Shown here one piece after another: positions 9,975 to 21,380 of a stretch of 64,000 bases of DNA. The position numbers and the translations under genes were made by a program. Where the stretch lies: NCBI RefSeq assembly GCF_947507565.1, contig NC_089184.1:372001-436000 (forward strand), read 5' to 3'. The notes beneath the pieces were generated by a model. The model saw only the letters and a program-made list of their open reading frames with translations. It made no database searches and was not told the origin of the DNA. Origin of the DNA: Oscarella lobularis. Lineage: Eukaryota; Porifera; Homoscleromorpha; Homosclerophorida; Oscarellidae. How positions within the stretch are numbered: position 1 is the first letter of the stretch; each line of letters begins with the position of its first letter.

Positions 9975-10932
9975 TCAACTGCTCGAATTGCCAGCGATGT
10001 GACGTTGCTGACCGACTTCCTTTTGAATAAATTTTCGTAGCCTCTCCAAGTACTGGGCGTACAATTCGACGTCGTTGTGACCAGCACCTTCGATCCACAG
10101 CGGTTCAACGGTTCGCGGCGCTCTCTCGTATATCGCAAGGCCGTGAGAAAAATCAATGACTTCGTCATCAGTACCGTGAATAACGAGAACGAGAGATCCG
10201 ACCTTACCAATCTTTTCACAACTAAAAAAAGGTTTCAATTAATTAAAATTTTAAAAATTTAATTATTGATTTTTTCTAATTAACTAACCTCGTGAAGGGA
10301 TCGAAACACCACGTGCGCTTGGTACTGGGAAAAGCGACGCGCATTCCCGACATAAGCGGAGCTTGAAGTATAATCGCTCCCACTTCGAATCGCGACGCAA
10401 AGTCAATCGTGGGCACGGTACCGATGCTTTGACCGTAAAGCACGATTTTATCCGGGCTAATTCCGTAGCGTTTCTGAAGCGCCGCCCACGCGGCGTCCAT
10501 ATCGGCGTAGAGATTCTTTTCGCTTGGCACTCCCGTACTTGCGCCGTAACCCGAATAATCGTACGAGAAGATGTTGCAGTCGATGCGCGAGCCGAGTCCG
10601 ACGTAGAAACTCGACATTTGACCGATGTCGACGGCGTTGCCGTGCGAGAAGAGGATCGTGTACTTGGGATCGTCCGTGCAGCGGACGTACATGCACGCGA
10701 TCGTGTTTCCGCGTCGCGTTTCGGTTGTGAAGACTTCGAGGCCGCCCAGTTCGCGATCGCCGTACTGCCATTCGCTTCCCTCGCCCAAGTGAAGCGTACA
10801 GTCGCCGTTTTCGTGTCGATTTACGCTGTACGAAGCGGACGGTGGGAGAAAGGCGAGTTTCGCTGCGATTCGCGACGGAAGTGGCGGGCAGCAGAAGAGA
10901 TAGCACAGTTCCGAGCAACTTAGGCCCTGCAT
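9975..10932 (-). CDS. ABHD17: Alpha/beta-hydrolase ABHD17-type depalmitoylase
   Basis: Two exons, 10289-10932 and 9975-10221, joined across a 67 bp intron (codon AG|T), giving about 297 residues, the usual ABHD17 size. The N-terminus [20 protein letters not shown] is the cysteine-rich segment that is palmitoylated in ABHD17A-C and targets the enzyme to membranes. The nucleophile elbow is GQSIG in [10 protein letters not shown], the acid lies near [13 protein letters not shown], and the histidine is in [11 protein letters not shown]. The family removes palmitate from substrates such as Ras and PSD-95. I chose the internal Met at 10932 over one four codons upstream because it aligns with the family start. 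Animals have several paralogues and this one cannot be assigned to A, B or C. Confidence 0.95.
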
Positions 10933-11183
10933 TGAGGCAAACAATAACGAAACGAGCGACGAAGTGAGGTCGACTACCCGGACGTAAAGTGCACGTGAGC
11001 GTTAGCGTGCGATGGCATTTATACGGAATATCGGTCACGAGCAGCCTTTTTAGAACTTCTACGCAATTGTGGTTCGTTAAGCGAAGGTTCCGACTATTTG
11101 CTTTTCAGTTTAGGTCGACCAAACCTACAAATCAAAGTGCCGTAAACTTTTTAGCGTTACGACGTGCCGTAACAATCTTCTTC
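10933..11183. promoter_or_regulatory. Divergent promoter between ABHD17 and the LRR gene
   Basis: The two start codons are 251 bp apart and point away from each other, so both core promoters must lie here or in the first transcribed bases. No TATA box stands out. Confidence 0.45.
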
Positions 11184-11957
11184 ATGTCGGACGTCGTTCG
11201 TTCGACGATCGAACGACGATCCGCTTGCCTGAATTTGAGCCATCGGGATTTGACCGTATTACCGGCGACCGATTTGAGCCAAATTTCGGATCTGAAGATC
11301 CTTCTTTTGAACGATAATAAACTCATCATGCCGCCGTCAGAAATTTTGCATTTTACCGGATTGCTCGAGTTGAATTTGTCGGGAAATCAGATCACGTTGT
11401 TACCGAGTGGAATCGAGCGTTTGAGACAGTTGACATTTCTCGATTTGAGTCACAATCGATTGGGATATTTGTCGAGCGAATTGTGCCAATTGATTAATTT
11501 AAAAGAGTTGTGGATCGTTAAGAGTGAGCTCGTCGGATTGCCCGAAAATTTGGGAATATTGAGTCGTCTGGAGATTTTGGCTCTGCAGAAAAATTCCCTT
11601 GCTTCGTTGCCAGACAGTCTAGGGGAAATGGAGTCACTCAAATGGCTAAATATTGCGGAAAATAATCTAATCGATTTGCCTGGTAATATGACGGGAATGA
11701 GACGTCTGACGTACTTGAATGTATCAGGCAATAGTTTGGGCAAGTTACCCGACTGCCTTCTCACAGTACGCTCCCTCGAAGCAATCCACGCGCGAAACTG
11801 CAACTTGTCTCAATTGCCAGACCTCGGAACGCTCGTTCAAAGTCTGACGTCACTATTTTTATTAAACTGTAGAGAAAATCCATTTCAGGAGAAATCGGAC
11901 TTATCGGAATGGATAGATCAGAATCGCTTTCTATTTCAATACACCGAAGAGATGTAG
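11184..11957 (+). CDS. Leucine-rich repeat protein, SHOC2/RSU1-like class
   Basis: An intronless protein of 257 residues made almost wholly of about nine LRRs of 22-24 residues, for example LLELNLSGNQITLLPSGIER and LTFLDLSHNRLGYLSSELCQ. There is no signal peptide or membrane segment. This makes it an intracellular LRR protein of the class that includes SHOC2, RSU1 and many LRRC proteins, usually protein-binding platforms. I do not recognise the exact orthologue. The Met at 11184 starts a natural MSDVVRSTIERRSACLNLS leader into the first repeat; the same frame is open further upstream, so a longer N-terminus cannot be excluded. Confidence 0.8.
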   Translation: MSDVVRSTIERRSACLNLSHRDLTVLPATDLSQISDLKILLLNDNKLIMPPSEILHFTGLLELNLSGNQITLLPSGIERLRQLTFLDLSHNRLGYLSSELCQLINLKELWIVKSELVGLPENLGILSRLEILALQKNSLASLPDSLGEMESLKWLNIAENNLIDLPGNMTGMRRLTYLNVSGNSLGKLPDCLLTVRSLEAIHARNCNLSQLPDLGTLVQSLTSLFLLNCRENPFQEKSDLSEWIDQNRFLFQYTEEM

Positions 11958-12237
11958 ATAAACCCAGAGAGTGTGTCTGCGTGGGAGCTAAAGTTCCAAG
12001 TGTGAGCTTCTCACGTGAACGCGATAGCGCTCATTGCAGGCGTTACCCTTGTTTGGAACAACAACAAAGCGTTTCAAAGTCTTCCTTTATCTTTCCCGGT
12101 CATTCCCTTAGCAGTTCGTTTTTAGTGACGCAGTCAATTATAGACGTAAGAAGACACTGAGCTATTCTGATAGGGAATTGCGTCTAGGGCCTCTGCCACA
12201 CCCCTTGGGTGATACTTGGGTCGCTTTTTCTAGGACG

Positions 12238-14045
12238 ATGGTGAGCGCTACGACGGGTGCTGCTATTCTGGGGATTATCGCTCTTCTTTTTACTGTTGCT
12301 TCGATTGTTTTGGCGCTTGCCTTGTGCAAATTATTGGGAAAATGGTTCGTCTGGTTTCTGGATTTATTATATCTGGGCTCATTTGATTCTTTAGTGGCTT
12401 TAGGCGTGTGTATCAAAAACGCGGGTTACTGCACTTTCAAAATAAAACTTATGACGTTGAAATTCGCGGGTAATATTTGTTGTGCGCGTAGATTTGTTTC
12501 TTTGAGCAACGTCATCCTTGCATTTAGAAGCAGCAGACGGTCGAAAAGTGAGTGGGTCGATAGCCGCATTTACGAGGATCTCGACACGCCAAAGCTTACA
12601 AAGAAAACGAAATGCAAAGCCTCGAAGACTTCGCTTCTTTCATACGACGAGAACGTTTTTGAAAGTACTGGTACTGTTGTGCGGTAAGAGAGACGAAGTA
12701 GGCGGAAGCATTCACTTCAAAAATGAATTCTATAGGAATAAAGGATATAGGGAATCAGCTGAATGTATAGAGCTTCAGACGAAGGCTGATGTTCACAGCA
12801 AGGATGAAACTGAGACTGTGGATCTGATAGATACTGAGAAGAAAAATACAAGGTAGCAGATGCTGATATGTCCAAGTTGTTTATAACATTATTTTTCTTC
12901 ATCTTAGCGATAATAACGATAAAGAAGCAACGTACGCTTTGCCACGGCGTTCGAGCAAATTTTCAATTATTTTTTTGTAGTAAGCAAGAGGTAGAAGTCT
13001 GTGTCACAGAGGAAAAGACAACGAGGTGCCCGCCTTCAATTCAATACACTAAAATCTATTAGAGCTGTGGCACTTTGCCTTTAGTGAAACGACGCCACCG
13101 GTTCAGCGAAACGAAGAAGAGAAGACAAGGTAAAAATCGCTATTATCTACACCCCAAATCATTTTGCTGGTGTAGTTCAACGAAGGAGGACAATGCTCAG
13201 GTACCACAGGAACTAGTGGACACCTATGCTAAAGTGGATTTGGTCAAAAAATGGTATGAATTGATTATTTGCTTTAACATTCTTATTGGCTTTCTCAGGG
13301 CGAGACGAAGTACATATCATCTAAAGCCTCCTGAGCCAAGCAGACCTCCATCTGACTACATATCCGACAGGTTAGGGTACTGTAGTATATAGCACGTTTA
13401 TCAAGAGACTCAAATTCCTGCAACACAGTGAAGAAATGTCTCCAGAGCCTCCAATACCTTCACCTGTGCACAGGTACTGTACTGACCGCTTCCCAACAAG
13501 ACGCGTTATTGGGATTTTTATTTAGTAGTGAAGTTAAGCCTCCCGAGCCTGCAAGACCTCCGTCTGATGTTTTTTCTGAAACGGAGTATGTAGTATCTTG
13601 CTTTTATTGTGTGTTTAGTAATTTTTATATTCGATGTAGTGAGTCAGCTCTTTTGCTATCTCAGGATTCATCTGAAAGACCCGTCTCAGCTATTGCTTAT
13701 GAAAATTTTGCTTTTGACGACGGGGAAAAGGCCGGGGAGAAGGATGATGGAAAGACACTTTCTGTTGTCTATGAAGACACTCAATTTCCTGCGGAGAGTA
13801 AGCCAAAGCTTGAGTTATTGATCGATGAGGATTATAAAGACGCAAAACAAGGAAACTCTGTTGTCTACGAAGACACTAAAGTAGCTGAAGAACCTAAGCC
13901 AAGAGTCCAGTCAATGGTCTACGAAGACGTCGGTTACGAGGATCTTGAAGATGTGCAAGAGAAAGTAAAAAGGTAATAACCTATGGCGAAAGTAATTATC
14001 ATTACTTTTAATTTCTTTTTCAGTTTGCTGCAAAAAGAGGCGTGA
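12238..14045 (+). CDS. Transmembrane adaptor-like protein with many Tyr and Pro-rich tail motifs
   Basis: Hand-spliced from about a dozen short exons, most with the same phase-2 junction, giving about 380 residues. The N-terminus MVSATTGAA is followed at once by one hydrophobic helix (ILGIIALLFTVASIVLALAL), then CKLLGKW, with a cysteine at the inner membrane edge suited to palmitoylation. The rest is a disordered, charged tail with about 14 tyrosines in acidic settings: TYDVEI, RIYEDLD, SYDENVF, TYALP, DTYAKVDL, SDYISD, AIAYENFAF, two SVVYEDT and MVYEDVGYEDLED. A duplicated SH3-type block PPEPSRPPSD / PPEPARPPSD lies between them. YEN and YED contexts suit SH2 domains. The layout (tiny outside, one helix, long tyrosine tail) is that of LAT/PAG/LIME-type transmembrane adaptors. 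Homology to those is not claimed; the shape may be convergent. The final exon reads SLLQKEA and stops at 14043-14045. Confidence 0.7.
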
Positions 14046-14103
14046 CACCGTATAAATATTTGTAATTTGACTGTTCTACAATTCCTAGCGCACGTTAATA
14101 AGA

Positions 14104-14781
14104 ATGATGATCGCTCGAAAGTGCGTTTGGCAATTCGTACGACAGCCCATGTGGCTACTTCCTGCACGTCTAAGGCAGTTTGGAACCATTTTGAATGCTG
14201 ACGCATTGCCGAGGCCTCCCACGAGGAAACGGAGAGGTTTTGCCACGGACCAAAAGTAAAGCGCTTCTCAAGACATCCATGCACGCTCTAATGCATCATT
14301 TCAGCTTGTCCATCACCCTAGTCGATTTTCATCACAAATCCGAAGCAACACTCGACGAATTAGCCGAATATTTCGAAAGTCTACCAGAAACGGACATAAA
14401 TTGCGACGAGAATTACGACGTTCACTTATCAGTACATCGAACCGAAGAAACTATTCACGATTAACAATATTAATTCTGATAGGACGGGGTGCTGACCATT
14501 TCCCTGGGCAAAGACTTGGGAACGTATGTAATCAATAAGCAGACTCCAAATAGGCAGCTATGGTTTTCATCTCCACTGAGGTACGCTCTACAGCTACATA
14601 GACCATATACCTTATTAATTTAATAAGTGGGCCCAAACGATATGACTTTCTCAATGGGAATTGGATCTATAAACGCGACGGAATGTCACTGCACAGTCGA
14701 TTGACGACGGAGCTGACGCAATTGTACGGAAAGCCCGTCGATCTCATGCATTTATTAGCTAAAGAAGTGGGGCATAATTAG
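14104..14781 (+). CDS. FXN: Frataxin, mitochondrial
   Basis: Four exons. The N-terminus [20 protein letters not shown], rich in Arg and lacking acidic residues, is a mitochondrial transit peptide. The frataxin fold follows: [15 protein letters not shown] (helix 1 acidic ridge), [59 protein letters not shown]. Frataxin is the activator of the NFS1-ISD11-ISCU complex that builds iron-sulphur clusters in the matrix. The conserved NKQTPNxQxWxSSPxSGPxRYD block is complete. It starts only 58 bp after the stop codon of the tyrosine-rich membrane protein on the same strand, so the two genes almost touch. Confidence 0.95.
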
Positions 14782-14856
14782 AGACTATCGTACAAAGAAA
14801 AAACACGCAAGAATATCATAATCATCCTATAAGTACATAATCATAAATCGGTTCCG

Positions 14857-15688
14857 CTATTCTTCCTTGTCTTCACCGCTTTGGCTCATGTCACAGGCGC
14901 CAATAACACCGTCCGCGGCGGCGACAGAAGAAACGCCGTCTTCACTCTTATTGTCCTCTTCCTTCACTCGATAAGCCGGTGGATCTTCGGTGGCCTCATC
15001 ATATGTGGGCGGTAGGCCGGCTAGGGCGCGTTCCTCGCCCAAAAGCTGTTGCTGATCATTTCCCATGACGCTGAAATCGTCGCCGCTTGCACGTGACCGG
15101 TATTGTTGCAAACGAGAGCGTCGCAGCTGCCTCAGTTTTTTCTGACACCGAATAAAGAGCATCACGAAGACGATGAAGGTAAAGAGAGCGATAATGCAGC
15201 CAGTAATTAAAACGACACTGTCAGTGGAACTAAAAACGGAAGTCCCTGAAAAAAAAACAATTCCTCAATTCCCTGCCCCGCCCACCCCACCCATCTAAAG
15301 TCTTACCCGGTATAAGTCGATCGTTTTGGGGACGGTTGCACAAGTCTGAATGACAGCAGTACGTGCATGCGCCGTTCGTTAGGCACGCGGTCGAGCATTC
15401 GATCTCGGGAGCGCACGAACGTTCGAATGCCGTCGTTTTACCGTATTCTTTCGTGCGCTGACTGAAGCATACCGATCCTGGAGCACATTCGCGTTCGTAT
15501 TGAACGTCGCTGCACGTTTCTTCGGCGTTCGGGCCTTTTTGGTAGCAATAGAGGCATTCGATTGCGTCGACGCGACGGTCTGAAGCGAAAAAGCGATTAG
15601 GTACGTAGCGTGATAGGTTTAGTCGTCAACCGAGTAGAAGAGCGGGGAGTAGGGCCGAGAAAACGAAAAGGAACGACAAGTGGTTCAT
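14857..15688 (-). CDS. Type I membrane protein with a three-finger (Ly6/uPAR-like) ectodomain and PPxY tail
   Basis: Three exons. Exon 1 (about 15640-15688) codes for a signal peptide, MNHLSFLFVFSALLPALLL. Exon 2 (about 15308-15582) codes for a cysteine-rich domain that starts ECLYCYQKGPN and ends YCCHSDLCN, the CC-x2-D-x-CN signature of LU/three-finger domains; it has 12 cysteines where 8-10 are usual. Exon 3 gives a membrane helix, VVLITGCIIALFTFIVFVML, a basic stop-transfer RCQKKLRQLRRSR, and a cytoplasmic tail with PPTY and PPAY, ligands for WW domains of Nedd4-type E3 ligases. Most LU proteins are GPI-anchored or secreted. The TGF-beta-family receptors combine this fold with a kinase; here there is only a short tail. 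Function unknown. Confidence 0.78.
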
Positions 15689-15839
15689 GATGGCACCAGT
15701 CACCCGGACGCGGACGTGTACGCATGATGACGTAGGTGACGTAATTTCCTTAGATGGCGATAAATAGTCATGACGACGCGTTTAATGACGTCATGCATAT
15801 CGACACGCCTACCGAATTCTGCCCACCACCAGCGCTGTC
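15689..15839. promoter_or_regulatory. Divergent promoter with CRE-like sites
   Basis: A 151 bp gap between the start codons of the three-finger protein and the syntaxin. It contains a full palindromic TGACGTCA at 15786-15793 and further TGACG half-sites near 15729, 15738 and 15769. CREB/ATF proteins bind this octamer. Confidence 0.55.
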
Positions 15840-16946
15840 ATGAGTACGGCAAGTGAAGATGCGAAGGTTTAGCGTTCTCTCTCCGCCTAAAAAATTAAAT
15901 GCGAACGTCTCGTCGTGTCCAGATTGTCCAGGCGTTCAGCCGCGACGTGAACCAATTCAAGGGGCTTGTTTCGAAAGTGGGAACGAGTCAAGATTCGGTT
16001 CAATTGCGACGGCAGATTCACTCGCTCGCAGAAACGGCGAGAACGAAAGCGCACGACGCCAAGCGACGATGCGAGCCGAACGCCAAAAGGTACACGCCCA
16101 CTCCGACTAGAGAAACAGAAACAATTCATCCGGGTGCGATACTATGTAGCAAAGATTCTGCGACGAAAGTTCAGTACAGTCGGCTCATCACGCAGCTGAT
16201 GAATGATGTTAAAAGTCTGACATCATCTGAAAATGAATTAAAATTGAAGGAAAGAGAACATCCTACTCCTCCTCAAGGTACGAAAAATCAAAGGTAGAAA
16301 TAATTGGGGTTATTTATCTTTTAGGATCTCGTGGGGTTGGGGGTGGGGGTGGATTTTCCTCTGGAACTTGGGGCGATGATGAGCCACGTCAAAATCAAGC
16401 GCAAACGGTCCAGCAGACCCAGGCATTTGACGTTCAGGTGTATGATGAGACGAAGGAGAGAGCCGAGCAATTGAACCAATTAGAATCGTAAAGCGGAGAG
16501 TTGCAACTTTTATGAGCACTGTTGCAGTCATCTTCTTTTTTAGAAACATGAAGGATTTGAATGAAATGTTCTTGGAGATGGGGGTGACTCTCTATCAATA
16601 ATTAGTTAATAATTATTAATTATTTCTGTTCTTAGACTCTAGTTGCTGATCAAGGAGAAGCCTTAGATCTTATCGGTATTCGTTTTCTCATATAAAAGAC
16701 AGTAGTTTAGTCTTTTTTTTAAAGAAACCAATGTGGAGCGTGCTGGCATGTCTGTTGAACATGCAAAGGAAGAAACGTCCAAGGTTTGCTACATCTCAAC
16801 AAATAAAATTTTTTAATAATTTTTTCAAGGCATTGACACTAAAGGAGAAAATTCGCAAGAAGAAAGGGTGTTGCATCGTTTGCACGCTCATTTTGTTGGC
16901 CCTCATAGGCGGCATCATCGCGATCATAGTAACCCAAACAACGTAA
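15840..16946 (+). CDS. Syntaxin 7/12-like endosomal Qa-SNARE
   Basis: About seven exons with introns of 45-60 bp. The model starts MSTASEDAK at 15840, splices into IVQAFSRDVNQFKGLVSKVG and continues with the Habc helices (GTSQDSVQLRRQIHSLAETA). The SNARE motif is split over three exons, NMKDLNEMFLEMG, TLVADQGEALDLIETNVERA and GMSVEHAKEETSKA, with the zero-layer Gln in VADQGE. A basic IRKKKGCC and a C-terminal anchor (IVCTLILLALIGGIIAIIV) follow, with a short TQTT tail. This fits the Qa-SNAREs of early and late endosomes (STX7, STX12, Pep12). One 60 bp intron at about 16091 is a multiple of three and stays open, so its removal is a judgement. A Gly-rich linker near residue 120 is atypical. Confidence 0.85.
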
Positions 16947-17106
16947 TAACAAACCCGTGTTTTCTACAGTCGAGTTCCTCTGCAAAATAGAAAAAAAAAT
17001 ATCTGGCACTAACTTGTTTATTTACGAAGGCGGGCCTTGTCCTATCGCGCACGCGCATTGATCCCTCGTGCCCCTAGTTTCCCGAAAAGGCGACCAAATA
17101 GCACAA

Positions 17107-20142
<3,036 letters not shown>

Positions 20143-20217
20143 GGTTAGTGGTGAATAGACGCACTCTTATGCTGCCTCTTCTGTCTTTCTTCCGTCTCTG
20201 TACATGGTTTATTGGGA

Positions 20218-20684
20218 ATGAGTAGTGGCCCGCGGCAAAAATGCTCGTATCACGTGGTCTTTTCATCCGGGATTGCTAAATCGAAACAGAAGCACGTTGT
20301 CCGAAGCTCTGACGCTTTGTACAGGTAAGATCGATCCCTTCACGCTTCCGCGCGGAGCCTCCAAGTGCGATAGCCTCTCGGGAGGGTTCCCTCTCCTCTC
20401 GCGCGTTGGGATACGCTTTCTGTCGCGAAACCGCACCACCTTCTTGCCAGGGGGCTCTCTTCTCCTTTTATTCCTTTCGTTTACGCGCTCTGTCGCTAGA
20501 CTGCATCATTCATTTTGATCTATCACCCCCAAATGGCGTTGCGACAAGCCTTTTCGCTTCGAAAGCGAGCTGGCAACCTCAGGATTCGATGAGGACAACG
20601 TGTCTTTGCCACACTTGGCTCACCCAGGCTGAGCGAAGAAGGAGAGTGGAGCTGGAAAAGCGACTGGAAGACAACCGGTTTTAG
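20218..20684 (+). CDS. Possible small two-exon gene, unrecognised
   Basis: An ATG at 20218 opens a reading frame starting MSSGPRQKCSYHVVFSSGI that runs to a good donor (CAG|GTAAG) near 20327. An acceptor near 20540 would continue in frame to a TAG at 20682-20684, with a basic/acidic helical end, WLTQAERRRRVELEKRLEDN. The result would be about 80-90 residues. I do not recognise it. The acceptor is a guess among several AGs, and the whole could be 3' sequence of ATP5F1A, which stops 75 bp upstream. Confidence 0.25.
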
Positions 20685-21380
20685 TAGTCCTAGAGTAGGA
20701 GGAAGCATGTGGTTCATGTGTAGTAGGCGCATAACATGACTTGCACGTCTTGCTCCCTTACGCGCTAGAGGTTAGATAGGCTAGTTTAGGTTAGATAGGG
20801 CACCGGCGGGGTGGTGCACCCCTGTGTGCACTGCCGCTGCCATGGAGCAAAGGGTAGGGTACAGCAATTTTATTTCAATAAAAATGAAAAAACAAACAGA
20901 GTTTCCCCTCTTCTTTTGCGGGCAGTTTTTGTTGACGGGGTCTTGCCCAGGACCCCGGAGCAGTTTTTTTGATGGGGTCTTTCCCAGGACCCCAGAGCAG
21001 TTTTTTTTTGATGAGGTCTTGCCCAGGACCCCAGAGCAGTTTTTAATGAAGGGGTCATGCTCAGGACCCCAAAGCCCTATCAAAATAATCATTAGTGCAA
21101 ATATAGACAATACGTTCTATGCGTACCTGTTTTTATGTCCGCTTCAATGTGTGCCTGTTGCTTCACATATGATGAAGACACATAGGCACTTTGCTGTTGG
21201 CGTCATTCTCTTAGAGAGACTACCAATAAAAACGGTAGCCTCCATTAAGAGATGCACGCCACAAAATTGAAGGCATACAGGCCTTTTAGGAGAATGCGCC
21301 TTATCTTTGCTAAGTCGCATTTGTAGAGTAATACACGTACGATGCTTGCAAGATGTCTGTCTATTCTAAGTCTGGTGTTC
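20685..21380. other. Non-coding stretch with tandem repeats before the MSH4 3' end
   Basis: No supported gene. The stretch contains four imperfect tandem repeats (listed separately), a short GTTAGATAGG-type repeat near 20772-20800, and AT-rich sequence up to the MSH4 stop codon. Confidence 0.5.
20922..21073. repeat. Four tandem copies of a ~38 bp unit
   Basis: Units start at 20922, 20960, 20997 and 21036. Each begins GCAG plus a T-run and contains GGGGTC...CCAGGACCCC, an imperfect palindrome, so each unit can form a hairpin. The T-run length varies between copies (5-9 T). Confidence 0.85.

Noticed and set aside
12589-12604. A third intron in the adaptor gene (GTGAGTGGGTCGATAG near 12548)
   Set aside because: Only 16 bp long, too short to splice; reading through keeps the frame and joins RSKSEWVDS to RIYEDLD.
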